64,000 nt of DNA from Spirodela intermedia (Eukaryota > Streptophyta > Magnoliopsida > Alismatales > Araceae): positions 904,001 to 968,000 of the forward strand of contig LR746269.1 of assembly GCA_902729315.2 (NCBI GenBank). The letters run 5' to 3'. Below the pieces are notes generated by a model. That model had not been told where the DNA came from and made no database searches. It saw only the letters and a list, made by a program, of their open reading frames with translations. Of the stretch, positions 25,601 to 59,873 are shown piece after piece. Numbering within the stretch: the first letter of the stretch is position 1; every line of letters begins with the position of its first letter. The translations under genes and the position numbers were made by a program.

Positions 25601-28600
25601 AGTCAGGAAAATAGAAGAGACAAATCTTTAAAATGCCAAGGAATATCCAAGCAAGTGCTACTAAACCCCAAGGTGTAGGGAGCCTGTGAATCACCCCTCA
25701 CAATTTAACCCCTGAGGTGGTTGGAGGCTTGAGCACATAACCTATGCTTCAGCCATAACGCTAGCAACGAAGATTCAAAAGCAATTCTGAAAAAATTAAC
25801 TATTCCATTTGATGATGGTCTGATTAGAACTGAGAAAGCTTGTCATGACTGTTTATCTGGTCCTAGACAAGAAATGACAACAAAAGAGGGACCACAAGGG
25901 CCTAGATGGCGCCTTTACCTATGATCACCGCAAGTATACTACAATTCTACGACCAGAATCTGGACCCCAGATGAGCAACTCAATCACGATGCTATGACTA
26001 TTGTCACACATTGTAACAATAATATCGTCATTATGAGAACGCAATTAATACTTAATCGTATAAAACTAATAAGAGAGTACACTACGATGAAAGTTGCAAG
26101 TAATGTTCCGTTGGGGGGGGGAGGGGGTGTGGGGGGGTTCTTGTCTATCATTGGTCGTAGAATCAGTTGGGGAGGCCTGAGAGGCAGTGGTTTGTCAGTG
26201 GTTCAAGTCCGCTTATCTCCAACCAGTGAACTTAGCTGATGCTGTGATAGAACCCATTTTTTTCATATTACATCTTCCAAAGAAGCAAACCCAGAACAGG
26301 TAAATTTGATCTTCTCCCCAGAACGAGAAAAATAAAAGAGCGAATAACATTTCTTAATAAAAGCAAATATGTATGATAGATGCTGATAATTATCACAATC
26401 AATATGAATCCTTCTGAAACAGTCATCATAAGCAGATACAAACATCAGAAATGAAGCCAGTACCAAAGTACTAATCATTAGAGCATCATTGCAATACACC
26501 ACAATAGCAACAGCATTAAAAAAATTTCCGAAGCCAACACACCATCAATTTATGAATTTAAGGCTATCCAATGGACAAGAAAAGGTAAGGACAATTAGTA
26601 TCTCATAGCCCAAGAAAAAAAAAAGCGTGGTGTTGTCAATTATCACAATCGATATGAATATTAATTTTCCATCGGTTTTGATGAGAAAGCTAGTATACAA
26701 CCAAGAGCATTTTCATTAACAAAGGAACTACGGTCAATAGTAGAAGATTTAAGACTTCATATCCTTAGTTGAGATTACCTTCAGTCCTTTGTATCCATAT
26801 ATCTTTCCATCTTCACCAAAAAACTGATTAAGGTCAACTGGATCAACAGTGTTATGGCTAGATGCACCCACTTCTTCTTCGGACCTAACTATAATAAATG
26901 AAAAACAAATTATACGAGATAAAGACAGTAGATGAACGCGTTGCAGCCATTTTTACAACAAATTAATGAATGAGAGAAAGGGTTATAATTAATGTATTAT
27001 AATGATAAAAAAGGATGCAAAACACTCATAAAAGGACAATCAATAATTTTACGACCTTTAATGACACTAAAACTCTTCTTCATTTTATGCCAGATTTTTC
27101 AAAATCCCAAATACTGATATATAGTCCTGATTTGCTACTGTGACTCCATGTCATTTATGCTGAAATGGTTAATAGAGGTAGAAGTAAAGTCCAAAAATCA
27201 CTACCTACATACAAATGTTGGAAGAAGTTCTGGCCGTTAAGTAATAGAAACAAAGGAAAGTAATTACCAAGGAATATTTTGATACACTCATTAGCTTCAA
27301 TTCCAGAATCTGCAGAAAAATAAATTTGTCAGCCACCTAACCAAAGTAAACCTGAAAAAATGAACCTGTGATGGATGCATCAATCAGCAAACCAGACAAA
27401 CATGCAATGACAAATCCCTCTCCTATGAAGCTTTAAAGAATAAGGCAAAAAAACAGCAGTGTCCAAGCAGTAAGCAATGATGTTCAGACAGTTGAAATAA
27501 CAGATGTAGCCCAGATTCATGACATCAGTGGTCAGGTTATGCAATCATTGAATTCCCAAGCATAATTCTCAAATACCCTCTTTAATCTTGATTGCCAGAG
27601 AGCGACAAATCACATTGAATATCACAACTGGACAGGCAACATATTGGATACTAAAAATGTTAGGAAAAATGTGGATATCAATCATTTCCCTTCGAAAAGA
27701 ATCTACCCAAGGTAAGACACAAACACAGGAAGGCAACGTCAAATTATCACGAAAAGAATGAACAGATCATCTGAAAGGGGACAATGTACCACCCGTCAGA
27801 AATATGCGCCGAAATTAAAAATAAATGCTCCATAATATTGATGGCAACAATTGGGGCACGATTCGTCTTCATGCTGCTTGATGGTTTAAAAGGACGTCGA
27901 GAAACATGAATATTAAATCAGTAGACAAGATTGGATAAGGATTATAGTAGTTTCAAGCTTATGGCCACAAGCTGCACAATTACATTGCTAAAATCCTAGA
28001 AGCCATACAAAACATGTTAATAGAAATAGCAAAATACTCAAGATGTCTCAGCTTCTTCGTAATGAGGAATCAGTGTAAATATAATATCTCAGCTTCTTCT
28101 CATTGATTGGAACATGCGCTGCCAGAGAACTACTGTCTTTTCATGCTCTTTTCCCGGTTACCTGTATGTTCATCTTCTTCGTTTTCGCCCTCTCCCCAAC
28201 AGGGTGCAATATCGATTTCGCCAAAAGTATTCCAGGCAAGACTACACATCTTAACCGACAAATAATCTTGTCCTAAGCTTTTCTTGAGCAATAAACAATG
28301 TCCATGCTAGCACTTGATCAAAGGACGAAGTGAAAACTTACAAACACGGAAAAGGTGTAGATGGAAAGTAGGCACAGGCAACCGAATTTTAAAAACTAAA
28401 AAGTGTAGTTCCTTCCCATGCTACTCGCGCCTGAAGTGAACTGTTGCTTCTTTTGAATGTAAACAACTGAACCAGAAAACATCCGGGAAAAACACTACCT
28501 ACTTCACCTCCAACACTCGGACAAGGTGAGAAAACAAGAGGCAAAAGGCAACCGAAGAGATCTTGGGGTATAACAGACCCCGATTAACAGATACACTACC

Positions 28601-28675
28601 AATGGCACTGAAACCGACGCGTTTCTTCTTCTTCTTGTCCCCCGAAGGTTCTTCCTCTCTCCGCTTGAGCGCCAT
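22665..28675 (-). CDS. HAG2: Histone acetyltransferase type B catalytic subunit (HAT1/HAG2)
   Basis: Acetylates newly made histone H4 (and some H2A) from acetyl-CoA before deposition into chromatin. Ten exons, leftward: 28675-28600, 27309-27268, 26888-26779, 25571-25503, 25171-25133, 25057-24984, 24903-24831, 24264-24183, 24074-23914, 23330-22665, giving 463 aa, close to family length. Visible: KKKKKRVGFSAI, a basic N-terminus; DSGIEANECIKIFL; FFGEDGKIYGYKGLK; YSRLVPLVLLFVEG; FATVYRFYHYPDSTRLRISQ; then the GNAT acetyl-CoA loop ILVLPPYQGQGHGRHL (Q-X-X-G-X-G) and EEPSDYLQHLR with the acidic catalytic region. The last exon encodes the long C-terminal region, which is acidic toward its end. The start at 28675 (MALKRREEE) was preferred over an in-frame ATG 17 codons upstream, because it resembles related proteins. 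Intron 3 holds plastid-derived DNA. Confidence 0.95.
26072..26262 (+). other. Nuclear plastid DNA (NUPT): trnA-rrn23 spacer fragment
   Basis: Within HAT1 intron 3, blocks match the plastid inverted-repeat spacer between trnA(UGC) and 23S rRNA, recognised from memory: gatgaaagttg, a run of G, ttgtctatc, gtagaatcag, ggcctgagaggc, ggttcaagtccgcttatct, ccaac, gtgaacttag and gatagaaccc near the end. Order and spacing are preserved, apart from substitutions, an expanded G tract and a deletion between ggtggttt and cagcggttc. It contains no complete tRNA or rRNA gene. It is diverged, so the transfer is not recent. Confidence 0.85.
26113..26137 (+). repeat. G-rich tract, quadruplex candidate
   Basis: Runs of nine, five and seven G separated by one and three bases. 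It lies where the plastid spacer normally has a run of about seven G, so it expanded after transfer. In the HAT1 pre-mRNA this region is C-rich. Confidence 0.8.
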
Positions 28676-29240
28676 GGCCCTCGATTCCTGGTCTGGCCAC
28701 ACAACTGACGCCTTGATCGAAGGCACCTAGGTTTCGAAGAAACCCCAAAAACTTTCAGAACGGGCGGCGCGGGAAGGTAGGAGGCGGGAAATGGCGCGAG
28801 GGAGAGATGCTGGGGGACAAACAAGGGTTTTTCCATCCCCACGATGGACTCTAATCGGGCCGCCACCCTTTTAGCCCATTGGGTCAGCATAGCCCGTTGG
28901 GAATATACTGTAGGCCTATTAACAGTGACTAGTCAACGGCCGCTACGTGTGACTATACATTTTCAGTAACTGTCTACGGGTGGCCCATTGGGCCAGTCCA
29001 TCCCGTTGGGCATAGACCTTTTTCGGTAACCGCCTACAGAGGAGCCAATTGGGCCAATCCAGCCCGTTGATCACTGATCTATGGCCCATTAACAGAGGTT
29101 TGACTTTTCAACAGAGCCACGTGTCAATATATAGCCCACTGGGCCAATCAGCCCGTTGATCAATGGCCTACTAACAGTGTCGTTTGACTAGTCAACGTCC
29201 GCTGCGTGTGACTAGACGTTTTTGGGTAACCGTCTAGGGC
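28676..29240. promoter_or_regulatory. HAT1/NAC075 divergent region with GGCCCA-rich diverged tandem repeats
   Basis: Starting about 28870, a unit containing AGCCCA(C/T)TGGG, CAGCCCGTTG, GGCC(C/T)(A/T)TTAACAG, TTTGACT, CACGTGT or TACGTGT, and GGTAACCGTCTA recurs about four times with internal deletions (about 28870, 28980, 29044 and 29130). GGCCCA/TGGGCC is the site II (TCP-bound) element common in promoters of plant housekeeping genes; TTTGACT contains a W-box core and CACGTG is a G-box. The block is within 200 bp of the HAT1 start. Regulatory role inferred. Confidence 0.6.
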
Positions 29241-31454
<2,214 letters not shown>

Positions 31455-31863
31455 ATGAATAGGAGCCAGGTGAGCTCAATCAGCAGCTCCAACCTCATCG
31501 ATGCGAAGCTCGGCGAGCACAGAATGTGTGCATCCAAGCAGTGCCCTAGCTGCGGCCATAATCTCGAGAGGAAGCCTGTAAGCGACGAGAGGAATGCATG
31601 AGCTTCATCTCTCCCATCAAACTAGACCCCTAATCTGAGTATTTCTAGGGTTTCTGATATGGTTTCTGTGGGAATCGTAGGACTGGGTAGGTCTGCCCGC
31701 CGGAGTTAAATTCGACCCGACAGACCAGGAACTGATAGAGCACCTCGAGGCGAAGGTGAAGTCTGAGGAGTCCAAATCTCATCCTCTCATTGACGAGTTC
31801 ATACCTACAATTGAAGGAGAAGACGGAATCTGCTACACCCATCCCGAGAAACTCCCTGGTCAG

Positions 31864-31948
<85 letters not shown>

Positions 31949-34594
31949 AACCCAGATGAATCGAGTTAAATACTATAAAAATCATGGAAACAATAAATTA
32001 AACTCTGCGAGTAAACGAACGAGACTACATCATTCATAGACTATCCATTGATTTTGGATTGATTCTTTAACAATCCGTAGGCGTCACGAGGGACGGCCTG
32101 AGCAAGCACTTCTTCCACCGGCCGTCGAAGGCCTACACGACGGGGACGAGGAAGCGGCGGAAGATCCAGACGGAGTGCGACCTCCAGGGGGGCGAGACAC
32201 GGTGGCACAAGACCGGCAAGACGAGGCCGGTGATGGTCAACGGGAGGCAGAAGGGGTGCAAGAAGATCTTGGTCCTCTATACCAATTTCGGCAAAAACCG
32301 GAAGGCGGAGAAGACCAACTGGGTCATGCACCAGTACCACCTGGGGCAGCTGGAGGAGGAGAGAGAAGGAGAGTTGGTGGTGTCCAAGATCTTCTACCAG
32401 ACCCAGCCGCGGCAGTGCAACTTGGCCGAGAGGATGGCGGCGGCGGTGGAGGCGGCGGCGGAGAACAATAGCCGGAGAGAGAGTGGCAGCGGCAGCGGGA
32501 AGGCCGCTGTCTGCCAGAGAGAGGAGATGGCCACCGCGGGGGGTGTGATATCGAGGTACGGTGCCATGGATATCCAGCATCTGAAGGCGGATAATTTCAA
32601 CTTCTCGCCTTTCAGGAGGAGCTTCGACGAGGTTAGGGTTACTGGCCTCATCGGTAGGAGATTTCTTTTCGTTGTCTGGCTGGTCATTATCATGATCGCC
32701 CATGAACTTAAGGAACTTGGAAAATCGCTCTCTCTCTCTCTCTCTCTCTCCCCCTCTCCCTCTCTCTCAAAGAATAACGTTTCTTGAGCCTCTGCAACTC
32801 ATGACGTCTCACGTTGTGCGCAGGGGGGGGTAGACGAGGGTCCATCACCCAGGGCGAGGGAGACAACGGCAGGCACGTGCGACGATCACGAGGAGGACGA
32901 GCGCCGCCGCCGCGCCGTCCATGAGCAGCACCGACAGGCGGTCGCCCCCGCCGCCGCCTTCCACGTCAGCCGGCCATGCAACGCCATCTCCGCCATCCTC
33001 TCTCCGATGCCCCTCCATCACACCTCTCTCGTTCTCGACGATCCATACAACGTCTCGAGGATGCTCCTCCCCAACGACAAGTTCCAGGTAGTATTACATT
33101 TGTACATAAGATCATCGCGTTGACCTAATTCTTCTCCCTCTAATCTCTCTCTCTCTCTCTTTCTCGCTAGCAGCAGCATAAACTGGTGGAAAGGTCAACC
33201 TCCGGATTGGAAGAACTGATAATGGGTTGCACCCCGACGGACATCAAAGGAGTACGTTGAACTTCTACTCAAACTATCTCAACCAACGTTGAACTTCAGT
33301 TTCCTGCAAATTCAATATATTTTGGTGTTTCCTCTGCTGTTCCAACTCAAACCCATCTTTGAAAATCACCAAATATTTCGACATGAAAGAGGGAAAAATA
33401 AAGCACCTTGAATTATAAATTAAGATATTAATGAAAAAACGGTGATAACCTCTGATCATTGTCATCTGAATGCTCTAGTCAGCCACATTTCGAGGAGGTG
33501 TCCGGCTAATTATATCCCTTTTACAGTCTAGTTGAATGAATTAGTTTGATAATGCAATATCCCCATCTCTCTTGCTGCCTTCTATGCTGCACTCGGACCC
33601 ATGATTCATGCTAGCTACTTTGTTAAATCAAGAAGGAAAAACTATATGTTGCAGTAGAAATAGTAATAGACTCTCATAATTTTTACATCAATGAAATAAT
33701 GGGGACATGCTAGAAATTGCAAGCCTTTCTCTGGTCTAGGTGCATGTAGAGACAACAACTACTTTCAGTGAAGGAAGAAAAGATTAGATGAATCAAGAAC
33801 ACTAGACCTAGCTCAAGAAAAGCGGTCAGGATGGGGGTTTCAAAGGAGAGGGAAAGATGGGATCTGGATGCCATGGTACAAGATGCCCTCTTATGAGGTC
33901 TCAGTTGGCCTGTATAACTCCGGCCCCGGCCATAGCTAAAGAAGAGAGAGAGAGAGAGAGAGAGATTCAGCCGGGTTGGGCTCCGGGCTTCCGGCCGGAT
34001 CCCTATTGAACCTGAGAGTTGACCTGAATAAGGACCCGGTCAGGCAATTTTTTCGGGATCATCTGGCCGGCTTGTCCCCTTACATATAAGAAGAAATATT
34101 GGACATCTTATAATTATAATTATTTTACTGATTTAAAAAGTGAAAAATGATGTGTGTAGATCATCTTTTCCTTGATAGGCTGACTGCGTCCAGGCCTCCT
34201 CAATTTCAGCGCCTGCACAAACAGAACCTTCTCTTATGTATTTCACTTAGGAAAAGAACAGACAAGCCTTTCTCATTATGAGAGAGAAAGACCTAAAGTA
34301 GAGGCTTGTTGTTTTCTTTTCTTTATAAAATCCAAAAAGAAAAAGGTAAAGGATTTAGGCAAAAAATAAACAAAGATACTCGCTTTCCATACATAATTTA
34401 GTCAATCACATATCAAACATTGAGCACGGAGTGGAAAAGATCCTCATCTGTATTCTTTCCATGCTCCTTGATGATGCTAAGTTATATATTATTATGTATT
34501 TCAGGAAATATCGATTCCCAACGCTCAGGAGACCACAGAGTGGCTGAAGAACTCCTACTGGTCATACCCAGATAACCCCGACCACCATGGCTAG
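31455..34594 (+). CDS. NAC075: NAC domain transcription factor, NAC075/SND2-like
   Basis: Plant-specific DNA-binding transcription factor. The NAC073/NAC075 group is linked to secondary wall and vascular programmes and flowering (family knowledge). Six exons: 31455-31577, 31681-31858, 32081-32631, 32824-33087, 33171-33251, 34505-34594 (TAG), 428 aa. Landmarks: [20 protein letters not shown] with a Cys-rich N-terminal motif; [18 protein letters not shown] (NAC subdomain A); [81 protein letters not shown]. The C-terminus keeps the group signatures [42 protein letters not shown] and [18 protein letters not shown]. The exon 3 donor is GTTAGG at 32632, set by the phase needed for exon 4; a GT at 32638 would also keep frame. 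Intron 2 carries a CT tract at 31866-31947. Intron 5 (33252-34504) holds only short GA/CT runs. Confidence 0.95.
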
Positions 34595-36244
34595 GTCAAA
34601 GGGAGATCATCTCCTTCTTGTCTGATTCTTGAAATCAATAGGCAAATGGGGTTATCTGCGTCTACATTGCTGCATGAGGTGAAGCAAAACTGTGGAGTGA
34701 CCCAAGTTGGAAAGAGGAAAAGAAGGGGACTAGTAAAAGAGTGGAAAAGAGAACAAACGAGGGCAAAGGAAAGGAAAAGAAGGCTGCCGGCGTTGCTGAC
34801 TGTAGAAGGAAACCCTAACTGGGTAGAGCCAGTCTACTGTATCTCTTTCATCACTGCCGTATCATCCCCCCAACCCCATTACTATTGCTCACTGTTCATA
34901 TGGTTTTTGTTTTCATTCCATATATGTTTTCATTAAATGTTACGAGGATATTATTTCACCTGAATCTTCATAATCGGAGATAAGAGAATGGAAACGAGGG
35001 AGCTGCCGTTGGGTTTTCTTCTCCTCATGCATGTGACTGATTCCTATTACGCTGGTCTGAAGGGACGGCAATCCTACTATCCCTTGACGACAATTTCCTC
35101 TTCACCATCTTAATCTCATCATTTGCCCGATATTCTCCTGTGGAGTTCTATAGGGGGATTAAACCCTGGTGTTTCATGATGATAATTTCCTCTTCCGAAC
35201 CCAAAAAAAACATTAGATTTGTTTTCCATTAAGTGAGATTGTGACATGGAGGCTTGTTGGGATGAAACCCTAACAAATTTTCTGTTGAAGAGACCTTCTC
35301 TACTACCCTTGTCGATTTATTTTCTCTCTCTAAATGAGCATCTCCCCTGAAAATATTCATGGACTGAAACCGTCATGATTTTGTTGACGAAGCTACCTTC
35401 TATCTCACTCTTGTGAATAATTCCTCCGCTCAGGTGAGTTTCGTTCGATGAAGGGCTTGTCAGGACCGAAACCCTAATTCTTCTTGGGGATGATCTCTTC
35501 TCTCCCCTTCTGGTCACCCTATTTTTACTTGAAGTCAGCTTCTTCGACTCCCCTAGTACTCTTCTCACAGTCTATGGCGTCGCCATCCTCCTCGTCTTGG
35601 ACTCTACTTGGAGAGTTTTCTATTCTTTCCTGTTCGCACGTTATCGATGATGGTGGCACATGTCTCTGAGAACGAGATGGATATACACGTCCGTCTCCGC
35701 CATGAAGCTCTCCTTCAACTCTGCTCGGAGAGAGAGAGAGAGAGCGAACGAGAGAGAGAGTGTACTCGGGTTTTGGTTTGAACTTCCCGACGATAACGGA
35801 AAGGAGCTATCTTCCCTTCGGATTTCTGCGACAGAGAGAACCTCTTTAACGGCAGCTTTATTCTCTGCATCAAGAGAACCTGGGCGGGCGAAACTTCTGA
35901 GCACCTGCTCCGCTAGATAGTTCCCATTTACTGTCATTAAGAGCGAGAGAGAGAGAGAGAGAGATGAAGTCCAACTGGTTCGCAACCCGTTGATCTTAAA
36001 ACTACTGCACCCTTGCCCACCGTTCAAAATATACAAAGAAAATCCCCTAACACTGCCTATTTCCAGACAGCGGAGCACATAACTTATTCATGCGCCTCTT
36101 GTTTTTAATAAACCACAGTCAGTTCCCCAAGTTCTACCTGCAACAATTATCACACTACTCCAGGACCGATGGGGCACCTGAAAGAAACCCCTAGAGCCTC
36201 TTCTTATCCCCCCCCCCCCCCAATGCCTTTCCTTATAGATAGAA

Positions 36245-36289
<45 letters not shown>

Positions 36290-36831
36290 AGACAAGGAGG
36301 TCGGGAATTGGATGCGCCCACCCTGATGCCTTTCCACGTGCCACAGGGATGATGCCATCGTCTCCTTCCTTCTCACCTCCCTTCCTGTCATTCAAACCCA
36401 ACACCCGCACCCACCCAGGGGAAAGCTGCCGTTCGTTTCTTTCTCCGCTTCTTGGGAGAGAGACGGAGAGAGAGAGAGAGAGAGAGAGAGAAGGGGGGCT
36501 CATGGCGGCTCTGTGGAGAGGGGCTCTCGTGGGGGGATCTGGTCCCATAAAGAAGCTGCAGAGGGAATAGGAACAGTTCAACATGGGGACGGCTCTCCCC
36601 TTTCTGGATTCTCTCTCTCTCTCTGCCAGAGCTCAGAACCTCCCACCTCCTCCGGCGAGGGTCTCTCCTGGAGAACTGTGCTCTACTCTGCTACGTTTTT
36701 GGGCTTCACAGGCCCATCACCATACTGCTTGAGCCCACAAACCCGACGACCTACCCCAGCCCAGGCCATATAAATCTCTGACAGAAAGATCCAGAGAGCA
36801 CCCTCCCATCAACCTAGCCGAGTACTTGTCG
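34595..36831. other. Intergenic region NAC075 / duplicated ArgRS unit
   Basis: The first part is the NAC075 3' region. From about 35085 to 35500 there are diverged repeats carrying aaaccctaa-like motifs and gacaatttcctcttc-like motifs. GA tracts lie at about 35728-35765, 35943-35965, 36240-36285 and 36464-36491, and a run of about 14 C near 36210. No gene could be supported; frames here are short or microsatellite-driven. Confidence 0.5.
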
Positions 36832-36863
36832 CCCTCGGACACCCTTTCACCGAGTCTTGTCGA

Positions 36864-37110
36864 ATGGCCCGGCTTCGAGATCGTCTCCTTCACTGGCCCA
36901 TTATGGGTCTAAACTGTTAAGCCCATTATGAGATATTCTCAGGGGAGCCCGGCCCACTATGATATTAGGCTTCTGGGCCTCGAAACACCCTTCCCCAAAG
37001 AGTTGTGTCGGATGCCCCAGCTTCCAGATTGTCTTCTTCACTGGGCCCCTGTCGGCCCATTCGGCAAGCCCATTATAGAATCGTCTCAGGGGATCCTGGC
37101 CCATTAATAC
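36864..37110. repeat. GGCCCA-rich tandem repeats, unit B (two copies)
   Basis: Two imperfect copies with gcccattat..agaat/gatattctcagg and cccggcccactatgatatt-type blocks, downstream of ArgRS B. Counterparts of repeats ii and iii of unit A; repeat i is absent here because the duplication edge cuts it. Confidence 0.8.
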
Positions 37111-37294
37111 CCGACAGGTGGCCATATAATTGAAGCCAATAAAATGTAAGAACCTCCAAAATGAGGTGATGGCAAGAAGAAAAATGGGCGATGGGCAACC
37201 AAAAAGGCGTATAAATTTAGGGCACATCGAGGTGGGGAAGAGAGAGAGAGAGAGAGAGAAGAGAGGGATGATCTCGGGATGGAAATGGGGGCTT

Positions 37295-50181
<12,887 letters not shown>

Positions 50182-50225
50182 CTGTGTAGTTCAACAAGCA
50201 CAACAGAGTATTTCTTGAGAAACAT

Positions 50226-51048
50226 ATTAATCGGACTCGAGGGTAATATTCCAATTCGATTAAATGTGAGGGGCCTCGCCGGGAACTAAAGAGGGTAGAA
50301 CAAAAAAGAAAGAAGAGACTCGTTCATTAGAGCGCCTAACGCTCTCTCTCTGCCCCTATATAACGGAATCTTCCCGAAGACACGGCAGAGCCAAAGGAAG
50401 GAGAAGAGGAGGAAGGAAGGTCGGGGAGAATCGAGGATGCCGTGGCAGAGGTATGTCGACGATAACCTCATGTGCGATGTGGGCGAAGGTCAAACCCTGA
50501 CGGCGGCGGCGATCAACGGCCACGACGGCAGCGTCTGGGCGCAGACCGTGTCCTTCTGTTGAGCCGCTGATCGCATGTTCTCACCCCCGCCGGAAGGGAT
50601 CCGGGCCAACGACTTTAACCGCCACCGAGAGGCAGAGGGGTCGGATGTCGGCAACGGCACAATGGCTGACATAGGCGGCCCAATGTCCCCTGTGACGGAC
50701 TGGGTTGAGGGCAGAGACCTTATCTTCCAAGAATCTGAGTGACTCCGTCATGAGACTGGTCATCTCACATCAGTTACCCAAGACCACCTCTTCCATCTCG
50801 GCTGTAGCGAATATAATAGAATCCTAGAAGCTATCGCTTGGCCACGGGCTCATAGTATTATGTGGACTGACTGCCCACCTGCTATTCTACTTTACTTGGG
50901 GGCTGTCATTATGTCAAGAATCTCCGGCTGTTATTCACACTCAATGCTCGTTGACAATATCCAGATGTGCATACATTTTTTATATCTAATGATATTTCAT
51001 TTTTTATTTTTTTATTTATTTGCAGCATCTATGGAAATCAAGACCGAT
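50226..51048 (+). pseudogene. Truncated profilin copy B
   Basis: The upstream region, including a TATA box (50356-50363, tatataac), and exon 1 (ATG at 50437) match profilin A. The frame reads [18 protein letters not shown], with Ser2 changed to Pro, and stops at 50560-50562 (SFC*), where A has the exon 1 splice donor. A block of about 260 bp of unknown origin (50561-50821) follows. After it, homology to profilin intron 1 resumes and ends at about 51048. Exons 2 and 3, which carry most of the actin- and polyproline-binding surface, are absent. Confidence 0.9.
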
Positions 51049-51061
51049 TACTTTTTGCCCA

Positions 51062-51450
51062 GATTCGAGATTGTCTTCTTCACTGGCCCGTTACGGGTCC
51101 AGCCGGAAAGCCCATTATGGGATCTTCACAGGAGAGCCCGGCCCACTAAGATATTAGGCTTGTGGGCCTCGGACACCCTTTCACCGAGTCTTGTCGAATG
51201 GCCCGGCTTCGAGATCGTCTCCTTCACTGGCCCATTATGGGTCCAAACTGGCCAAGCCCATTCTGGGATATTCTCAGGGGAGCCCGGCCCAGTATGATAT
51301 TAGGCTTCTGGGCCTCGAAACACCCTTCCCCAAAGAGTTGTGTCGGATGACCCAGCTTCCAGATTGTCTTCTTCACTGGGCCCCTGTCGGCCCATTCGGC
51401 AAGCCCATTATAGAATCGTCTCAGGGGATCCTGGCCCATTAATACCCGAC
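51062..51450. repeat. GGCCCA-rich tandem repeats, unit A (three copies, period about 147 bp)
   Basis: Imperfect copies start at about 51066, 51211 and 51361. Each has a cttcactggcccg/cattacgggtcc-type head, agcccatta, a tctcaggggagcccggccca core and a gatattaggcttctgggcctcg tail, the last copy being shorter. Dense in GGCCCA/TGGGCC. Located downstream of ArgRS A. Confidence 0.85.
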
Positions 51451-51628
51451 AGGTGGCCATATAATTAAACCCAATAAAATGTAAGAACCTCCAAAATGAG
51501 GTGATGGCAAGAAGAAAAATGGGCGATGGGCAACCAAAAAGGCGTATAAATTTAGGGCACATCGAGGTGGGGAAGAGAGAGAGAGAGAGAGAGAAGAGAG
51601 GATGATCTCGGGATGGAAATGGGGGCTT

Positions 51629-59873
<8,245 letters not shown>

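Noticed and set aside
26195-26225. tRNA B-box-like ggttcaagtcc
   Set aside because: No matching A-box, anticodon arm or acceptor stem. The surrounding sequence fits the plastid trnA-rrn23 spacer, which carries this string naturally.
28160-28260. Possible extra HAT1 exon (in-frame LAWNTFGEIDIAPCWGEG)
   Set aside because: Skipping it joins exon 1 (RVGFSAI) to exon 2 (DSGIEANEC) in perfect phase and matches the related proteins I remember. Including it would need a different, weaker donor.
32041-32703. Long minus-strand frame of 220 codons
   Set aside because: Antisense shadow of NAC075 exon 3. The plus-strand frame encodes a clear NAC domain, while the antisense product is proline/leucine-rich low complexity.
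35641-36078. Minus-strand frame of 145 codons
   Set aside because: Partly GA/CT-driven low complexity, with no domain and no splice-consistent partners.
36503-36570. Short frame MAALWRGALVGGSGPIKKLQ
   Set aside because: Starts well as an exon, but no following exon or family match could be found. It may be a relic first exon, but this cannot be supported.
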